A DNA stretch of 64,000 nucleotides from Bin55 sp965205545 (GCA_965205545.1 OZ242170.1:2542001-2606000); one strand, 5' to 3'. Shown: positions 26,440 through 36,540, counted from the first letter of the stretch. Program-made: numbers and translations. Notes: generated by a model not told the origin, from the letters alone.

Positions 26440-29400
26440 ATGCAATCTCGGTTAGGGAAAATAATTGTGCTAACCGTAACGGTGCTGGCCGTTGCGTTCG
26501 CAACATTGTGCGTTGCGGGACGAATTGTTGCATGGCGTGTCCCTCACCACGAGCAAGCAATCAATGAATGGCTCTCGCCTCAAGGGATTCATGTGGAACG
26601 ACCACGGTTGCGCTGGTCGGGTTTGAACGCCATTGTCGAACTTGAAAAACTCACTACTCTCTCCGTTGATGCACACAGGATTCGACTTGAGCTTGATTTT
26701 TTGCGTTCGCTTTGGCGCAACCAAATCTCACTAGCCGCAGTGGAGATTGAAGATCTTCAATTCGCATTGGAGCGCACAAGCAGTGGTTGGGCATCTGTTG
26801 GCGCTGATTCATCCTCCGGAGATGGCAATGTGCTTAGCTGGTTGTGGAATGCCTCATCGGTGAACGTTCAATTGCAGGGGACGCTTGCCAACGGTGAACT
26901 CAGCCAGTTTGTTGAAGGTGCAGTCGTGACGAGAACGGAGAGAGGCCTGCAGCACTCCTTCATTTCGTTGCGATTGCCTCGATCATGCGACCAATGTGGT
27001 TTGCAAATGCACATTGAACGGCGGAAATCCCTGATTTTTTCCGACGATGTTCTTTCGCTGCAGGTGCATGCAAATGGATTAAGTGTGGAGCCCAGTCTTT
27101 GGGGAATCGACTCCCTGCGCGCACTTGACCTGAACGGCACCTTGAGCGTGGTAATGCGCAATAGCGTCGGTAAAGCAAGGCTTGATTTCGAGCTACAGCG
27201 ATCGAATGCAGAGTTGGGTTCAGTGTCGTTTTCTGGAGAACTCATCGGGAGCGTCGTAAAGGACGAAGCGCACGGAGTACTTAGGCATTCCGTTGTCTCT
27301 GTAGGTCCTGAACAAATCCCTCTACCGGATCTACATGCCGTTTTACGGACACAACCACTTGCGACCCACGTTTGGATGCTTGGTGATGACTCCATGGGCA
27401 TGCTGGAATTGGCGAAAGAATTCGCCGAACCAACGCACGCTTTCCATTCATGGCTCACCAATCTTTCTCCCGCCGCTAGAGTTGGATTGTTTCAAGCGGT
27501 TGTGAATCAAAACGGCTTGGGGATTCGAACTATACTCGAGGACCTTCAAACTCAGTCTTTCGGTGCAGTACCTAGTATTCGAGCTGAAACTGTCGAGTTA
27601 ACGGCTAAGGGGCGCAACATACTGCTTGAGTCGCACCGCCGTGTCGTTGATGTCGAATTCGAGACGTTAATCGATGATCCGAAGAAGTTCGACGAGTTTG
27701 ACGGATCCATGCTAATTGCGTTTGCTGTCGACGGTGTTGGTGTTCGCTTGGACATGCCCAATGCCATGTACAAAGGTTCCCGAGTAGATGCCAAATTTGG
27801 ATACCTTCAAGATTTTCTCGGGCTAGAGTCATCTCTTGGAGCCGCATTCCAATCCGATGGACTTGATGTTGAAGAACTGCGAGGGCTCGTGCCGACCAAT
27901 GTCCCCGACATGGCGCAATCGTGGCTCAAAAAAAACATCCACGCGGGGCGTGCCTTTGACACTCAAGTCGTATTGCATTCAATAATGCTGGAACAGTTCG
28001 AAGAGAGACCATTCGTGGTGGAAGCTTATGGCCGATTGGCCGAGGTTGAGGTTTCCTATGACTCAGATTGGCCAATGCTGAAGGATCTAAGTGGAGAACT
28101 GTGGTTGACTCGAGAAGCACTCGACGTAGTTGTCGAGTCTGCGCATTCACAGGGAATTGCAGTAAGTTCTGGACGAGTTCACATTCCGTTTAGCGATTCC
28201 GAGATTGAGGTGAGTTTCGCCGCGGACTCGCCTGCGACGCTTGCGCTTGACTTTGTCCGTAGTACCCCATTGCGGGAAGCAATGAAATTTGAAACCAGAG
28301 ACTACTTGGCATCTGGTCCTTTGGATATTGAAGCTAGCATGCGTTTGTCTGCAAGCGACGGAATTTCGTCGCTTGATGTGTCCGTGGGATTCGTTGATGT
28401 AGACATAGATCTTGCGCGTATCGGCCTGGGAGTACAAGACCTTTCGGGAACGATCCATTTTGCTAGTCCGTTTGAAATTGTGGGGACCGGATTGAATGCA
28501 ACCCTGTTCGATCACGAGGTAGACATACAGATTGACACTACCAATCCTCATCAGGACGACGCCAGTGTTGCAATGACTGTGGATGGGAAGTTTTCGCCAG
28601 GAGATATTTCTCCGCTTGTTGGCGAGTGGCTAACAAGTGTGGCGAGCGGGGAATCTGAGTTTCGCATGGAGCTGGAGTTTGCCACCAACGGTGCGACCGC
28701 TCCCGCGCTGTCGGCTAGCAGCGATTTGCAAGGCATCCAGTTGGATCTTCCTTTCCCATTTGCAAAAGAAGCCGAAGAGGAACGCCCATCAAATTTCGTG
28801 ATGCACTTTGAGGAGATTCCCACAGCGCGGTTCGAATCAGGCGCAGTGGACTCGCTATTCTTGCTGGAACCGAATAGCGACCCAATTGGAAGCATTGGAT
28901 TGAATGTTCCGCCCCATCCAATAACTTCCTTGGATTCAGGATTTCAGGTGACGGGGTCGTTGGATACAGTCGTCTTTGGGACTCAATTCTCGCAAGGCAG
29001 TGGTTACCCATCTGAGTTAACTATACGAGAGTTGTCTATCCAAAAAGTTGAAATTAACGATTTCTCATTTGCAAATGTCCTTCTCGATGGAAACATCTCG
29101 GGTACCGACATTGACTTGACAATTCACTCGGATGAGTTGATTGGTGCCGTTAAGCGCTCCGGCGAAGAACGACTAACCGTTGACATAGATCGGTTGCAAA
29201 TTGCCGAGAACGAGTCTGACGAGGAAGATCCCCTAAGCCCAGAAATCACGTCAGTTCTGCCCGACGTGGATTTGTCCATAAAGGACATCGTGATTGTGGA
29301 CACAGAGGGCGCGCCCGCGAGTTACGGTTCGTGGTCAATGGCAATTGATGTGGAGGATCATAATGTGTCCGTATCCAATCTGCGTGGCGAAGTCAGAGGC

Positions 29401-30153
29401 TTGACAATCGAAGGGCAACTCGCCTGGGATGCTAATGCCAACTCAAGCAACTTTGTGGGTTCCGTCCATGCCACCAAACTTCAGGACGTGTTAGAGCAGT
29501 GGGGCTACGATCCAAACGTTGAGAGCGAGTCCTTTACAGTGGCAGCTAACTTGAGCTGGTTGGGTTCTCCCTTGTACGTAGACCTTTACTCAACGCGAGG
29601 GTCGCTGGTTGGAGACCTGAAGGATGGACGATTTATCGATGTCAATGCTGGGGGCGGCGCACTACGCATCGTTGGACTATTGAGTTTCACAGCGTTGCTT
29701 GATCGTTTGCGATTGAATTTTCGTGACGTGTTCGGAGAAGGTACAAGATTCAATCGGATTTTGTTTGCCGTTGACCTCGACGAAGGAGTGCTCAAAGCGA
29801 ACCATCCCGTTGTAATCAAGACAAACGGACCTGAGGTCTCCTTTGCAGGAGACTTAGACATGAAACAGGACACCGTTGCGATGGAGGTGGTTGTGACCCT
29901 TCCAGTCGCTGGAAGTATTCCCTGGTATGTCGCTCTTGCTACAGGAAGCCCCGTGGCAGTGATTACGACGCTGGCTGCGAAGAAGCTCTTTGAAGGTCAA
30001 ATCGACCAAATGTCGTCCAGCAAGTATCGAATAACTGGCACAATAGACGACCCGAAAATTGAACTTATCGGTGTGTTCCGAGACCGCCTTGATCCGGCCG
30101 AAGAAGAATCGGAAGACCAACCAACCCCACCCACGGAGGAATCAGAGCAATGA
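26440..30153 (+). CDS. yhdP: YhdP-family AsmA-like envelope protein
   Basis: A 1237-residue protein with one N-terminal membrane helix (about 8-29) and a very long periplasmic region of AsmA-like beta repeats. YhdP is one of the AsmA-family proteins (with TamB and YdbH) implicated in moving phospholipids between inner and outer membranes. The C-terminal part is characteristic: RIVGLLSFTALLDRLRLNF, GTRFNRILFAVDLDEGVL, AGSIPWYVALATGSP and the near-terminal YRITGTIDDPKIELI. A TTG one codon earlier is possible, but the ATG at 26440 is preferred. The stop overlaps the tldD start as ATGA. Confidence 0.93.
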   Translation: MQSRLGKIIVLTVTVLAVAFATLCVAGRIVAWRVPHHEQAINEWLSPQGIHVERPRLRWSGLNAIVELEKLTTLSVDAHRIRLELDFLRSLWRNQISLAAVEIEDLQFALERTSSGWASVGADSSSGDGNVLSWLWNASSVNVQLQGTLANGELSQFVEGAVVTRTERGLQHSFISLRLPRSCDQCGLQMHIERRKSLIFSDDVLSLQVHANGLSVEPSLWGIDSLRALDLNGTLSVVMRNSVGKARLDFELQRSNAELGSVSFSGELIGSVVKDEAHGVLRHSVVSVGPEQIPLPDLHAVLRTQPLATHVWMLGDDSMGMLELAKEFAEPTHAFHSWLTNLSPAARVGLFQAVVNQNGLGIRTILEDLQTQSFGAVPSIRAETVELTAKGRNILLESHRRVVDVEFETLIDDPKKFDEFDGSMLIAFAVDGVGVRLDMPNAMYKGSRVDAKFGYLQDFLGLESSLGAAFQSDGLDVEELRGLVPTNVPDMAQSWLKKNIHAGRAFDTQVVLHSIMLEQFEERPFVVEAYGRLAEVEVSYDSDWPMLKDLSGELWLTREALDVVVESAHSQGIAVSSGRVHIPFSDSEIEVSFAADSPATLALDFVRSTPLREAMKFETRDYLASGPLDIEASMRLSASDGISSLDVSVGFVDVDIDLARIGLGVQDLSGTIHFASPFEIVGTGLNATLFDHEVDIQIDTTNPHQDDASVAMTVDGKFSPGDISPLVGEWLTSVASGESEFRMELEFATNGATAPALSASSDLQGIQLDLPFPFAKEAEEERPSNFVMHFEEIPTARFESGAVDSLFLLEPNSDPIGSIGLNVPPHPITSLDSGFQVTGSLDTVVFGTQFSQGSGYPSELTIRELSIQKVEINDFSFANVLLDGNISGTDIDLTIHSDELIGAVKRSGEERLTVDIDRLQIAENESDEEDPLSPEITSVLPDVDLSIKDIVIVDTEGAPASYGSWSMAIDVEDHNVSVSNLRGEVRGLTIEGQLAWDANANSSNFVGSVHATKLQDVLEQWGYDPNVESESFTVAANLSWLGSPLYVDLYSTRGSLVGDLKDGRFIDVNAGGGALRIVGLLSFTALLDRLRLNFRDVFGEGTRFNRILFAVDLDEGVLKANHPVVIKTNGPEVSFAGDLDMKQDTVAMEVVVTLPVAGSIPWYVALATGSPVAVITTLAAKKLFEGQIDQMSSSKYRITGTIDDPKIELIGVFRDRLDPAEEESEDQPTPPTEESEQ

Positions 30154-31595
30154 GTCAGGATGTAGCTACTAGTGCAAAGAGTCGCTTGCTAGACCCCGGA
30201 GACATTACGGATGTCAAGCTACAAGATTTGATGGGACACATGATGTCCCGCCAAATAGACCGCGGCGAACTCTATTTTCAGAGCAATCGAAACGAATCGT
30301 GGGCACTTGAAGAAGGATTGGTAAAGGACGCCGGATTCACCGTGTCAAGAGGAATTGGAGCACGGGCCGTCGCTGGCGAGAAGAGCGGCTTTGCATATGC
30401 GGACGACATTAGACCGGAAGCGCTAGAGCAAACGGCGAGCGCCGCCCGGTCCATTGCACGACAGGGAAGCAGCGAATCCGCACATGTAGTGGTCCGACAA
30501 GATGTGCCGCAGGTCTATCGGGATGTCGACCCGATCAGCTCGGTTTCCTACGAGGACAAGGTTGCCCTCCTCTCGCGAATTGACCAGTTCACTCGGGGAT
30601 TGGATCCGCGAGTGAAGGAAGTCAGCGTTCGAATTTCTGCAACCCACGAAACCATATTCATTCATTCGAGCGATGGGGTAAGCAGTGGGGACATTCGACC
30701 GTTGGTGAGATTTGGGGTCTCAGTAATCGTAGAGCAGAATGGTCGTCGAGAGCAAGGAGTTGGCGGCGGGGGTGGACGCCACGACTTGAAGTGGCTCTTT
30801 GAAGGTGAGAATGCAGAATCGTTTGCCCGGGAGGCTGTCAGGCAAGCGCTGGTGAATCTCGAAGCCATCGACGCGCCCGCAGGTCCAATGACGGTAGTGC
30901 TTGGTCCAGGTTGGCCGGGAGTGCTTCTGCACGAAGCAGTAGGCCACGGCTTGGAGGGCGACTTCAACCGTAAGGGCACTTCGGCTTTCTCCAACCGAAT
31001 AGGCGAAAAAGTAGCTTCCTCCTTGTGCACAATCGTCGACGATGCAACCCTGCATGATCGACGTGGGTCGCTGACTGTGGACGACGAAGGGACTCCAGGA
31101 CAAAGAACGGTTCTCATCGAGGATGGAATTCTCAAGGGTTACATGCACGACAAACTAAACGCGGCCTTGATGGGAACTGCAAGCACCGGAAATGGGCGAA
31201 GGGAATCGTACGCCCATCAGCCCATGCCGCGAATGACCAACACATTCATGCTGGCAGGTAAGAGCGATCCTGACGAAATTATCCAAAGTGTCGATCAAGG
31301 AATATACGCCGTGTCCTTTGGTGGCGGACAGGTCGAAATCACTTCCGGCCAGTTCGTCTTTTCGGCTACGGAAGCGTACCTGATCGAAAACGGAAAGAAG
31401 TCGGCACCCATTCGGGGTGCGACACTGATTGGCAACGGACCGGACGTAATGACCAAAGTGTCGATGGTAGGAAACAATCTCGAATTGGACAAGGGAGTTG
31501 GCGTGTGTGGCAAAGACGGTCAGGGCGTTCCTGTCGGTCTGGGTCAACCTACGCTCAAGGTTGACGAGATTACGGTTGGAGGAACTTCGGCATGA
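30150..31595 (+). CDS. tldD: Metalloprotease TldD
   Basis: Larger catalytic subunit of the TldD/TldE heterodimeric zinc protease, which degrades unfolded peptides and in some bacteria removes leader peptides from ribosomally made peptides. The metal motif HEAVGH lies at 261-266, and the C-terminal part has SGQFVFSATEAYLIENGK and the LDKGVGVCGKDGQGVPVG segment. 481 residues, normal. Linked by ATGA overlaps to yhdP and pmbA, so the two protease subunits should be made in step. Confidence 0.97.
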   Translation: MSQDVATSAKSRLLDPGDITDVKLQDLMGHMMSRQIDRGELYFQSNRNESWALEEGLVKDAGFTVSRGIGARAVAGEKSGFAYADDIRPEALEQTASAARSIARQGSSESAHVVVRQDVPQVYRDVDPISSVSYEDKVALLSRIDQFTRGLDPRVKEVSVRISATHETIFIHSSDGVSSGDIRPLVRFGVSVIVEQNGRREQGVGGGGGRHDLKWLFEGENAESFAREAVRQALVNLEAIDAPAGPMTVVLGPGWPGVLLHEAVGHGLEGDFNRKGTSAFSNRIGEKVASSLCTIVDDATLHDRRGSLTVDDEGTPGQRTVLIEDGILKGYMHDKLNAALMGTASTGNGRRESYAHQPMPRMTNTFMLAGKSDPDEIIQSVDQGIYAVSFGGGQVEITSGQFVFSATEAYLIENGKKSAPIRGATLIGNGPDVMTKVSMVGNNLELDKGVGVCGKDGQGVPVGLGQPTLKVDEITVGGTSA

Positions 31596-32977
31596 CAAAA
31601 GCAGCTACTGCTGACGTTGTGGGACATGAACGCGACATCAAGGAACCACACACGCGAGAAGATGAAGAGTCCTTGAAGGGGTTCGTGTCAAGAATTCTTG
31701 ACGAGGCCAAGCTTCAGGGAGCGGATGCTGCAGAAGTCTCCGCGGGGGACGACATTGGACTTTCAGTGGTTGTGCGTGCGGGCGATCTGGAAACGGTGGA
31801 ATTCAGTCGAGACCGTGGGTTTGGCATTACTGTATATATCGGAAACCGCAAGGGTGGTTCGTCAACGACCGACACAAGTGAAGAGTCCATCCGCGAGTCG
31901 GTAATGGCTGCTGTGAACATAGCTCGCCACACCGAATCGGATCCGCATAGTGGTTTGGCTGATCCCGATCGATTGGCCACGGAATTTCCGGATTTGGACC
32001 TCTATCATCCGCAACCCATGGACGTAGAAATGGCGAAGGAACGCGCTCTCGTCGCAGACTCCGCAGCGATGGATTTTGATTCTCGCGTATTCAAGACGGA
32101 TGGTTCGCGCATCGATGCATCATCGTCGTGCGCTGCGTACGGGAATAGCTTGGGGTTCCTGAATGCGGAAAGAGGCTCTCGCTATAGCGTCTTTTCCGAT
32201 GTGATTGCCAAGAGCGACAACGGCATGCAACGCGACTATTGGTTTTCAACGGCACGACATGCAGAAGAACTGGATTCTCCTACCGACGTTGGTGAAACGG
32301 CGGCGCGTAGAGCCGTGATGAAGCTTGATCCGCGTCCCATTCCGACAGGTGAGTATCCCGTCTTGTTTGACAGCAACATGGCTAGTGGATTGATTTCGCA
32401 TCTAATCAGCGCACTAGGAGGTCGAGCACAGTATCTGAAGGCTACTTATCTCCTTGATTCATTGTCAAAGTCCGTGGCAACCAGCGAATTGACGTTGCGG
32501 GAATATCCGCATTTGAAACGTGCGCTCGGCAGTCGAGCACACGACTCCGAAGGTGTGGCCACAACACAAAAAGCTTTTGTTGAGAATGGTGTTGTTCAAA
32601 ACTACGTGCTAAGCAGCTACTCTGGACGGCATCTCAACATGCCGACAACGGGCAACGCTTCAGGTGTTTGTAACTTGACCGTTGAAGCTAAGACGCAACC
32701 CGTGGAAGAGATTCTGAAACAAATGGGGACCGGGTTCGTCGTCCACTCCTTGATGGGTCAAGGGGTCAACCTTGTGACAGGCGATTACTCTCGCGGAGCA
32801 TCCGGTTTTTGGGTTGAAAACGGCGAGTTTGCTCATGCGGTGGACGAACTCACGATAGCTGGCAACATGGAGGACATTTTCCGACGCATGGTCGCTTTCG
32901 GAGACGACATCGACTTGCGACGACCTGTTCGCACAGGTTCGATTCTAGTGGAGTCCATGACCGTAGCCGCGAACTGA
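31592..32977 (+). CDS. pmbA: Metalloprotease subunit PmbA (TldE)
   Basis: A 461-residue partner of TldD without its own HExxxH motif. Recognisable segments are GADAAEVSAGDDIGLSVVVR, FKTDGSRID, LLDSLSKSVATSELTLREYP and SLMGQGVNLVTGDYSRGA. In Escherichia coli tldD and pmbA are unlinked; here they overlap by ATGA. Convergent with ptsO after an 8-base gap; no terminator is visible between them. Confidence 0.96.
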   Translation: MTKAATADVVGHERDIKEPHTREDEESLKGFVSRILDEAKLQGADAAEVSAGDDIGLSVVVRAGDLETVEFSRDRGFGITVYIGNRKGGSSTTDTSEESIRESVMAAVNIARHTESDPHSGLADPDRLATEFPDLDLYHPQPMDVEMAKERALVADSAAMDFDSRVFKTDGSRIDASSSCAAYGNSLGFLNAERGSRYSVFSDVIAKSDNGMQRDYWFSTARHAEELDSPTDVGETAARRAVMKLDPRPIPTGEYPVLFDSNMASGLISHLISALGGRAQYLKATYLLDSLSKSVATSELTLREYPHLKRALGSRAHDSEGVATTQKAFVENGVVQNYVLSSYSGRHLNMPTTGNASGVCNLTVEAKTQPVEEILKQMGTGFVVHSLMGQGVNLVTGDYSRGASGFWVENGEFAHAVDELTIAGNMEDIFRRMVAFGDDIDLRRPVRTGSILVESMTVAAN

Positions 32978-32985
32978 GCGCCAGT

Positions 32986-33258
32986 TTACTCTTGCTCGCC
33001 GAATCGGCTCGCAATCAGTTCGCTGAGTTGGTTGTAGGCTTGGTCTGATTCGTCGCCTTGGGTTTTGAGCACAAGTTCGGTGCCTTCGGTTGCGCCAAGC
33101 GTCATGATGTTCATGATGCTCTTGCCGTTAACCAGATTTGATTCGTCGTGCCCTAGCTGCACTGTGCAGGGAAACGATTTTGCGACTTGAATGAACTTTG
33201 CCGCAGCTCTAGCGTGCAGACCCAGCTTGTTTACGATCAAGACTCTTCCAACTGGCAT
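32986..33258 (-). CDS. ptsO: Phosphocarrier protein NPr (nitrogen PTS HPr)
   Basis: A 90-residue HPr-like phosphocarrier that relays phosphate from EI-Ntr to EIIA-Ntr. The phosphorylatable His15 lies in KLGLHARAAAK, and S47 in NGKSIMNIMTL marks the regulatory-site region. The frame is open upstream into rapZ, but the ATG at 33258 overlaps the rapZ stop by one base (TAATG) and gives the normal HPr length. Last gene of the rpoN-associated block. Confidence 0.95.
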   Translation of the reverse strand: MPVGRVLIVNKLGLHARAAAKFIQVAKSFPCTVQLGHDESNLVNGKSIMNIMTLGATEGTELVLKTQGDESDQAYNQLSELIASRFGEQE

Positions 33259-34118
33259 TAATTCGATCCATCTTGCTCTCGATGGCGGACGAGAACATTG
33301 GGATAGGAATCTCGAAACGCATGGGCAAGGCGCTCGGCCATGTAGACGGACCGATGACGCCCGCCCGTACATCCTGTAGCCACAGTCATGTAGACGCGAT
33401 TTTGCCGTTCGAATTGCGGAAGCCATTCGTGTAGAAAACCAACTACTTGCTGAAACATGTGATTAACTATCTCGTGCTTTGCAAAGAAAGCCCTAACCGG
33501 TTCGTCAGACCCCGTCAATTCACGAAGTTCAGCATCCCAATGCGGGTTGGGAAGACATCTAAGGTCAAATACAAAATCAGCATCCACAGGAACGCCATGT
33601 CGATACGCAAACGACCTGAACAAGAGGGACACGCTTCTCTCGTCGACATCCACTAGACGTTCCTTGGCAATTTGCACAAGGTCGTGACTGGAGAGTTGCG
33701 TCGTATCAATTTTTAGGTCTGCCATCTCGGCAAGATGCTGGAGCAACTTGGTCTCGAGATCAATTGCCTGTCGCAAGTCCGTCTCGTTCTTTTCGAGAGG
33801 GTGTCTTCGCCGAGTCTCGCTGAATCGTTTCACAAGCACAGGACCACTCGCATCCAAGTAAATGACTCTTGGAGTGATGGTGTCCCCCACGAGTGCTTGC
33901 AAGATTTCCGGCAACTGAGACAAGGCTGACGGAGGACTGCGCGCATCAATCGAAACTGCAAAACCTTGCGTTACTTGATCGTTGGTGGTTTCCTCAACAT
34001 AGCGCTCGAGCAAACTGGCAGGGAAGTTGTCGATGCAATTGAACCCCTCATCTTCCAAGGCGTGCAGCACAGTGCTTTTTCCAGAACCCGATCGGCCAGT
34101 AATCACGAACAGCTTCAT
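33258..34118 (-). CDS. rapZ: RNase adapter protein RapZ
   Basis: A 286-residue nucleotide-binding protein; in enterobacteria it binds the small RNA GlmZ and delivers it to RNase E, tuning glucosamine-6-phosphate synthesis. P-loop GRSGSGKS at 8-15, Walker-B-like region with VIYLDAS, and the conserved C-terminal domain with FDLRCLPNPHW and VATGCTGGRHRSVYMAE. ATG start overlaps the ptsN stop (ATGA), and its stop overlaps the ptsO start. Confidence 0.97.
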   Translation of the reverse strand: MKLFVITGRSGSGKSTVLHALEDEGFNCIDNFPASLLERYVEETTNDQVTQGFAVSIDARSPPSALSQLPEILQALVGDTITPRVIYLDASGPVLVKRFSETRRRHPLEKNETDLRQAIDLETKLLQHLAEMADLKIDTTQLSSHDLVQIAKERLVDVDERSVSLLFRSFAYRHGVPVDADFVFDLRCLPNPHWDAELRELTGSDEPVRAFFAKHEIVNHMFQQVVGFLHEWLPQFERQNRVYMTVATGCTGGRHRSVYMAERLAHAFRDSYPNVLVRHREQDGSN

Positions 34119-34600
34119 GCGGCCGAGACCTCACTGACTAGTTGCATGAATGTTGAACGCAACTCTGTCGAAGATGAAGTTTCAAGTAACCGAACCATAT
34201 TTGCTTCTTGACTGCAGACTAAGGCGACGGTTTTCAAGATTTCCAAGTGCGAACTCGTTTCCCTTGTAGGAACGACCAGTGCCATTATGAGCTTGACATA
34301 CTCGTCTGGACCAAATTGAACATCGGGTTCCACACGAAGCAATGCTGCGGCAGGAAAGCTGCAATGGTCGTCTCGGCAATGTGGAATGGCGACTCCACTG
34401 TCGTCGAGCGCTGTGCTTCCCAACTCTTCACGGGCCGTGAATTTCTCAAGTAGATCGCGTGCATCGAGCCGCTCGCTCTGACGGCTCAATATTTTGGATG
34501 CGCATTCTAGCGCGGCCTTGCGCGAACTGCATTCTCGAACGAACTCCACACTGCACGGCTTGAGAATGGAATTGAAATCGATCACAAAGGTATTTTGCAA
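34115..34600 (-). CDS. ptsN: PTS IIA-like nitrogen-regulatory protein PtsN (EIIA-Ntr)
   Basis: A 161-residue EIIA-Ntr that takes phosphate from NPr and regulates potassium and nitrogen/phosphate responses. The phosphorylated histidine is H74 in GVAIPHCRDD, preceded by TAREELGSTALDDSG. The TTG start at 34600 places the histidine where the family has it; a GTG five codons later is an alternative. Located between hpf (34 bases away) and rapZ (ATGA overlap). Confidence 0.95.
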   Translation of the reverse strand: MQNTFVIDFNSILKPCSVEFVRECSSRKAALECASKILSRQSERLDARDLLEKFTAREELGSTALDDSGVAIPHCRDDHCSFPAAALLRVEPDVQFGPDEYVKLIMALVVPTRETSSHLEILKTVALVCSQEANMVRLLETSSSTELRSTFMQLVSEVSAA

Positions 34601-34634
34601 GCGAACGGAACTCGCTCATCGCGGAACTCAACGC

Positions 34635-34925
34635 TCAACGATGTCGAGTTGATTTTTCCTTGTGTTTAATTACTTGGCGATCCAACTTGTCTACAAGCGA
34701 ATCAACAGCTGTCTGAATATCGGAAGCGCGCGAATTGGCGAATAATTCGTTGCCATTTACGTGCACTGTTGCTTCCGCACAATACTCTATTTTATCGACC
34801 GACAAAATTACCCGAACGGATGTAATGTGGTCGTAGTGGCGTTGAAGCCGGGATAGTTTTTTCTGAATGGTGTTGCGTATTTGGTTGTTGACTTCAACGC
34901 GATTGCCTGTGATAGCAAGTTGCAT
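34635..34925 (-). CDS. hpf: Short-form ribosome hibernation promoting factor
   Basis: A 96-residue ribosome-associated protein of the short HPF/YfiA type. It promotes dimerisation and protection of idle ribosomes. The opening MQLAITGNRVEVNNQIRNTI and the ASDIQTAVDSLVDKLDRQVIKHK C-terminal helix are diagnostic. The minus-strand ribosome site GAGGAG/GAAGG lies just before the ATG. Located in the conserved rpoN-hpf-ptsN order, after 87 bases that hold no gene. Confidence 0.96.
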   Translation of the reverse strand: MQLAITGNRVEVNNQIRNTIQKKLSRLQRHYDHITSVRVILSVDKIEYCAEATVHVNGNELFANSRASDIQTAVDSLVDKLDRQVIKHKEKSTRHR

Positions 34926-35012
34926 CCTTCAACTCCTCACCTATATCGAGGTCCTTTTGTATCTATCTTACAAAGGAACTCTATGGCTTGCCCAAGATTG
35001 CTTGAGAATCCA

Positions 35013-36527
35013 TTAGGCTTGGCGCAATCTTGAAGCTGGAATGGACATGGATTCGCGGTACTTTGCAACTGTGCGACGCGCAATACGTATGTTTTGTTTG
35101 CGAAGATGTAACGCGATTGCGCTATCCGACAGCGGCATGCCTGGGTTTTCCTCGCTGGTGAGTTTGCGAATGATTGCCTTAATCGCCCGGCTGGACACTT
35201 CGTTGCCCTGATTAGTAAGAACGTGACTCGAGAAAAAGTATGAGAGTTCATAGATTCCTCTAGGGGAATCCAAGTACTTGTGTGTGGTGATTCGTGAGAT
35301 GGTTGACTCGTGCATGCCAACCGTCCTAGCGATATCGGCACGAAGCAGTGGCCGCATTGCGGAATCGCCATTTTCAAAAAAAGCCCGTTGTTCCGAGACG
35401 ATGGCCGCGGCCGTCTTCAGGAGCGTGAGTCGGCGATGCTTCAAGCCTTCTAGAATTGCTTTTGCCTCACGATGTTGTTTTTGAAGCAGCGACTTTTGGC
35501 TACCCGATTCCATTTGATCCATGCATTCCTTATATAGGGGGTTGATGCGAACGGATGGTAGAACGTCGTCATTCACGTCCACGGTCCACTCGCCTTTGAT
35601 CTTGCGAACTACGACGTCGGGTACAACATACGAAGCATCGACCGAACAGAAGGACGCGCCCGGCCTCGGATTGAGCGAACGTATTAATGCAATTGCGGCA
35701 TCTAGTTCGTCTGAGTCTGCCTTTGTTACTCGCCGCATCGCTTCGTAGTTACGATCCTTCAAGGCTTCAAAGCAGTCGTTTACTAGACGTAAGGCAATCT
35801 CAATGACCGTGGTAGTGGCCCCAATCTCGCGAAGTTGTATGTCTAGGCATTCGCGGAGGTTTCTTGCGCCGACTCCGGACGGATTCAAGCTTTGAATCGT
35901 TTTCAATGCGGATTCAAGACATTGTTCGTCCGTTCCCGGCAAGGGCGACAGTTCTTCGGTGATTTCTTGAATTGATTGCCTCAAATAGCCATCTTCGTCA
36001 AGAAAGTCCACAATGAATTGGCACAAGAACCTTTGTTGCTCGGTAAGGTTTGCTAATTCGATTTGCTCCAACAGGTGGTCAACGAGAGTGGTTCCATACG
36101 TTTGCAGATCAAGAATATCGGCGTGCGGACTAGCAGCAACGACCTCTCCTTGGTAGGTTTCAGTCCACTCCATTTCACTGCTAGCCTCGATTGCAGAGAG
36201 GTCGATGCCAGGATCGTTGATGAGTGCTTCAGAAAGGGAATCGAGTTCTGTTGTTGAGATGGTGTTCTCCAATTCCCCCGCGTCCTCGTCAAGAGTCTCG
36301 TCGGTTTCTTCAGTCTCATTTGTTGCCGGCGGGGGCTCTTCGACGTTCAAGCCCTCTTCAGTGAGATCCGTGTCTTCGTTCCACTCAAGCATTGCGTTGG
36401 ATTCGCAGGCGGCTTGTAGTTCCTGTGTTAGCTCTATCGAGGAGAGTTGGAGCAGGCGAATTGCCTGTTGCAGCTGGGGAGATACTTTGAGAAGTTGACG
36501 CTGAGTGAGCGTAAGAGACTGTTTCAT
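35013..36527 (-). CDS. rpoN: RNA polymerase sigma-54 factor
   Basis: Sigma-54 directs RNA polymerase to -24/-12 promoters that need activator ATPases. The N-terminal activator-interaction region is KQSLTLTQRQLLKVSPQLQQAIRLLQLS, an acidic region II spans about 50-125, and the core-binding and DNA-binding regions follow. The RpoN box ARRTVAKYRE lies close to the C-terminus. About 504 residues, normal. A TTG two codons earlier is possible, but the ATG at 36527 is preferred. It starts 13 bases after lptB. Confidence 0.97.
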   Translation of the reverse strand: MKQSLTLTQRQLLKVSPQLQQAIRLLQLSSIELTQELQAACESNAMLEWNEDTDLTEEGLNVEEPPPATNETEETDETLDEDAGELENTISTTELDSLSEALINDPGIDLSAIEASSEMEWTETYQGEVVAASPHADILDLQTYGTTLVDHLLEQIELANLTEQQRFLCQFIVDFLDEDGYLRQSIQEITEELSPLPGTDEQCLESALKTIQSLNPSGVGARNLRECLDIQLREIGATTTVIEIALRLVNDCFEALKDRNYEAMRRVTKADSDELDAAIALIRSLNPRPGASFCSVDASYVVPDVVVRKIKGEWTVDVNDDVLPSVRINPLYKECMDQMESGSQKSLLQKQHREAKAILEGLKHRRLTLLKTAAAIVSEQRAFFENGDSAMRPLLRADIARTVGMHESTISRITTHKYLDSPRGIYELSYFFSSHVLTNQGNEVSSRAIKAIIRKLTSEENPGMPLSDSAIALHLRKQNIRIARRTVAKYRESMSIPASRLRQA

Positions 36528-36540
36528 TGCCAACAGTGGA

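Noticed and set aside
33259..33426. N-terminal extension of ptsO
   Set aside because: It lies entirely inside rapZ. HPr homology begins at the ATG that overlaps the rapZ stop.
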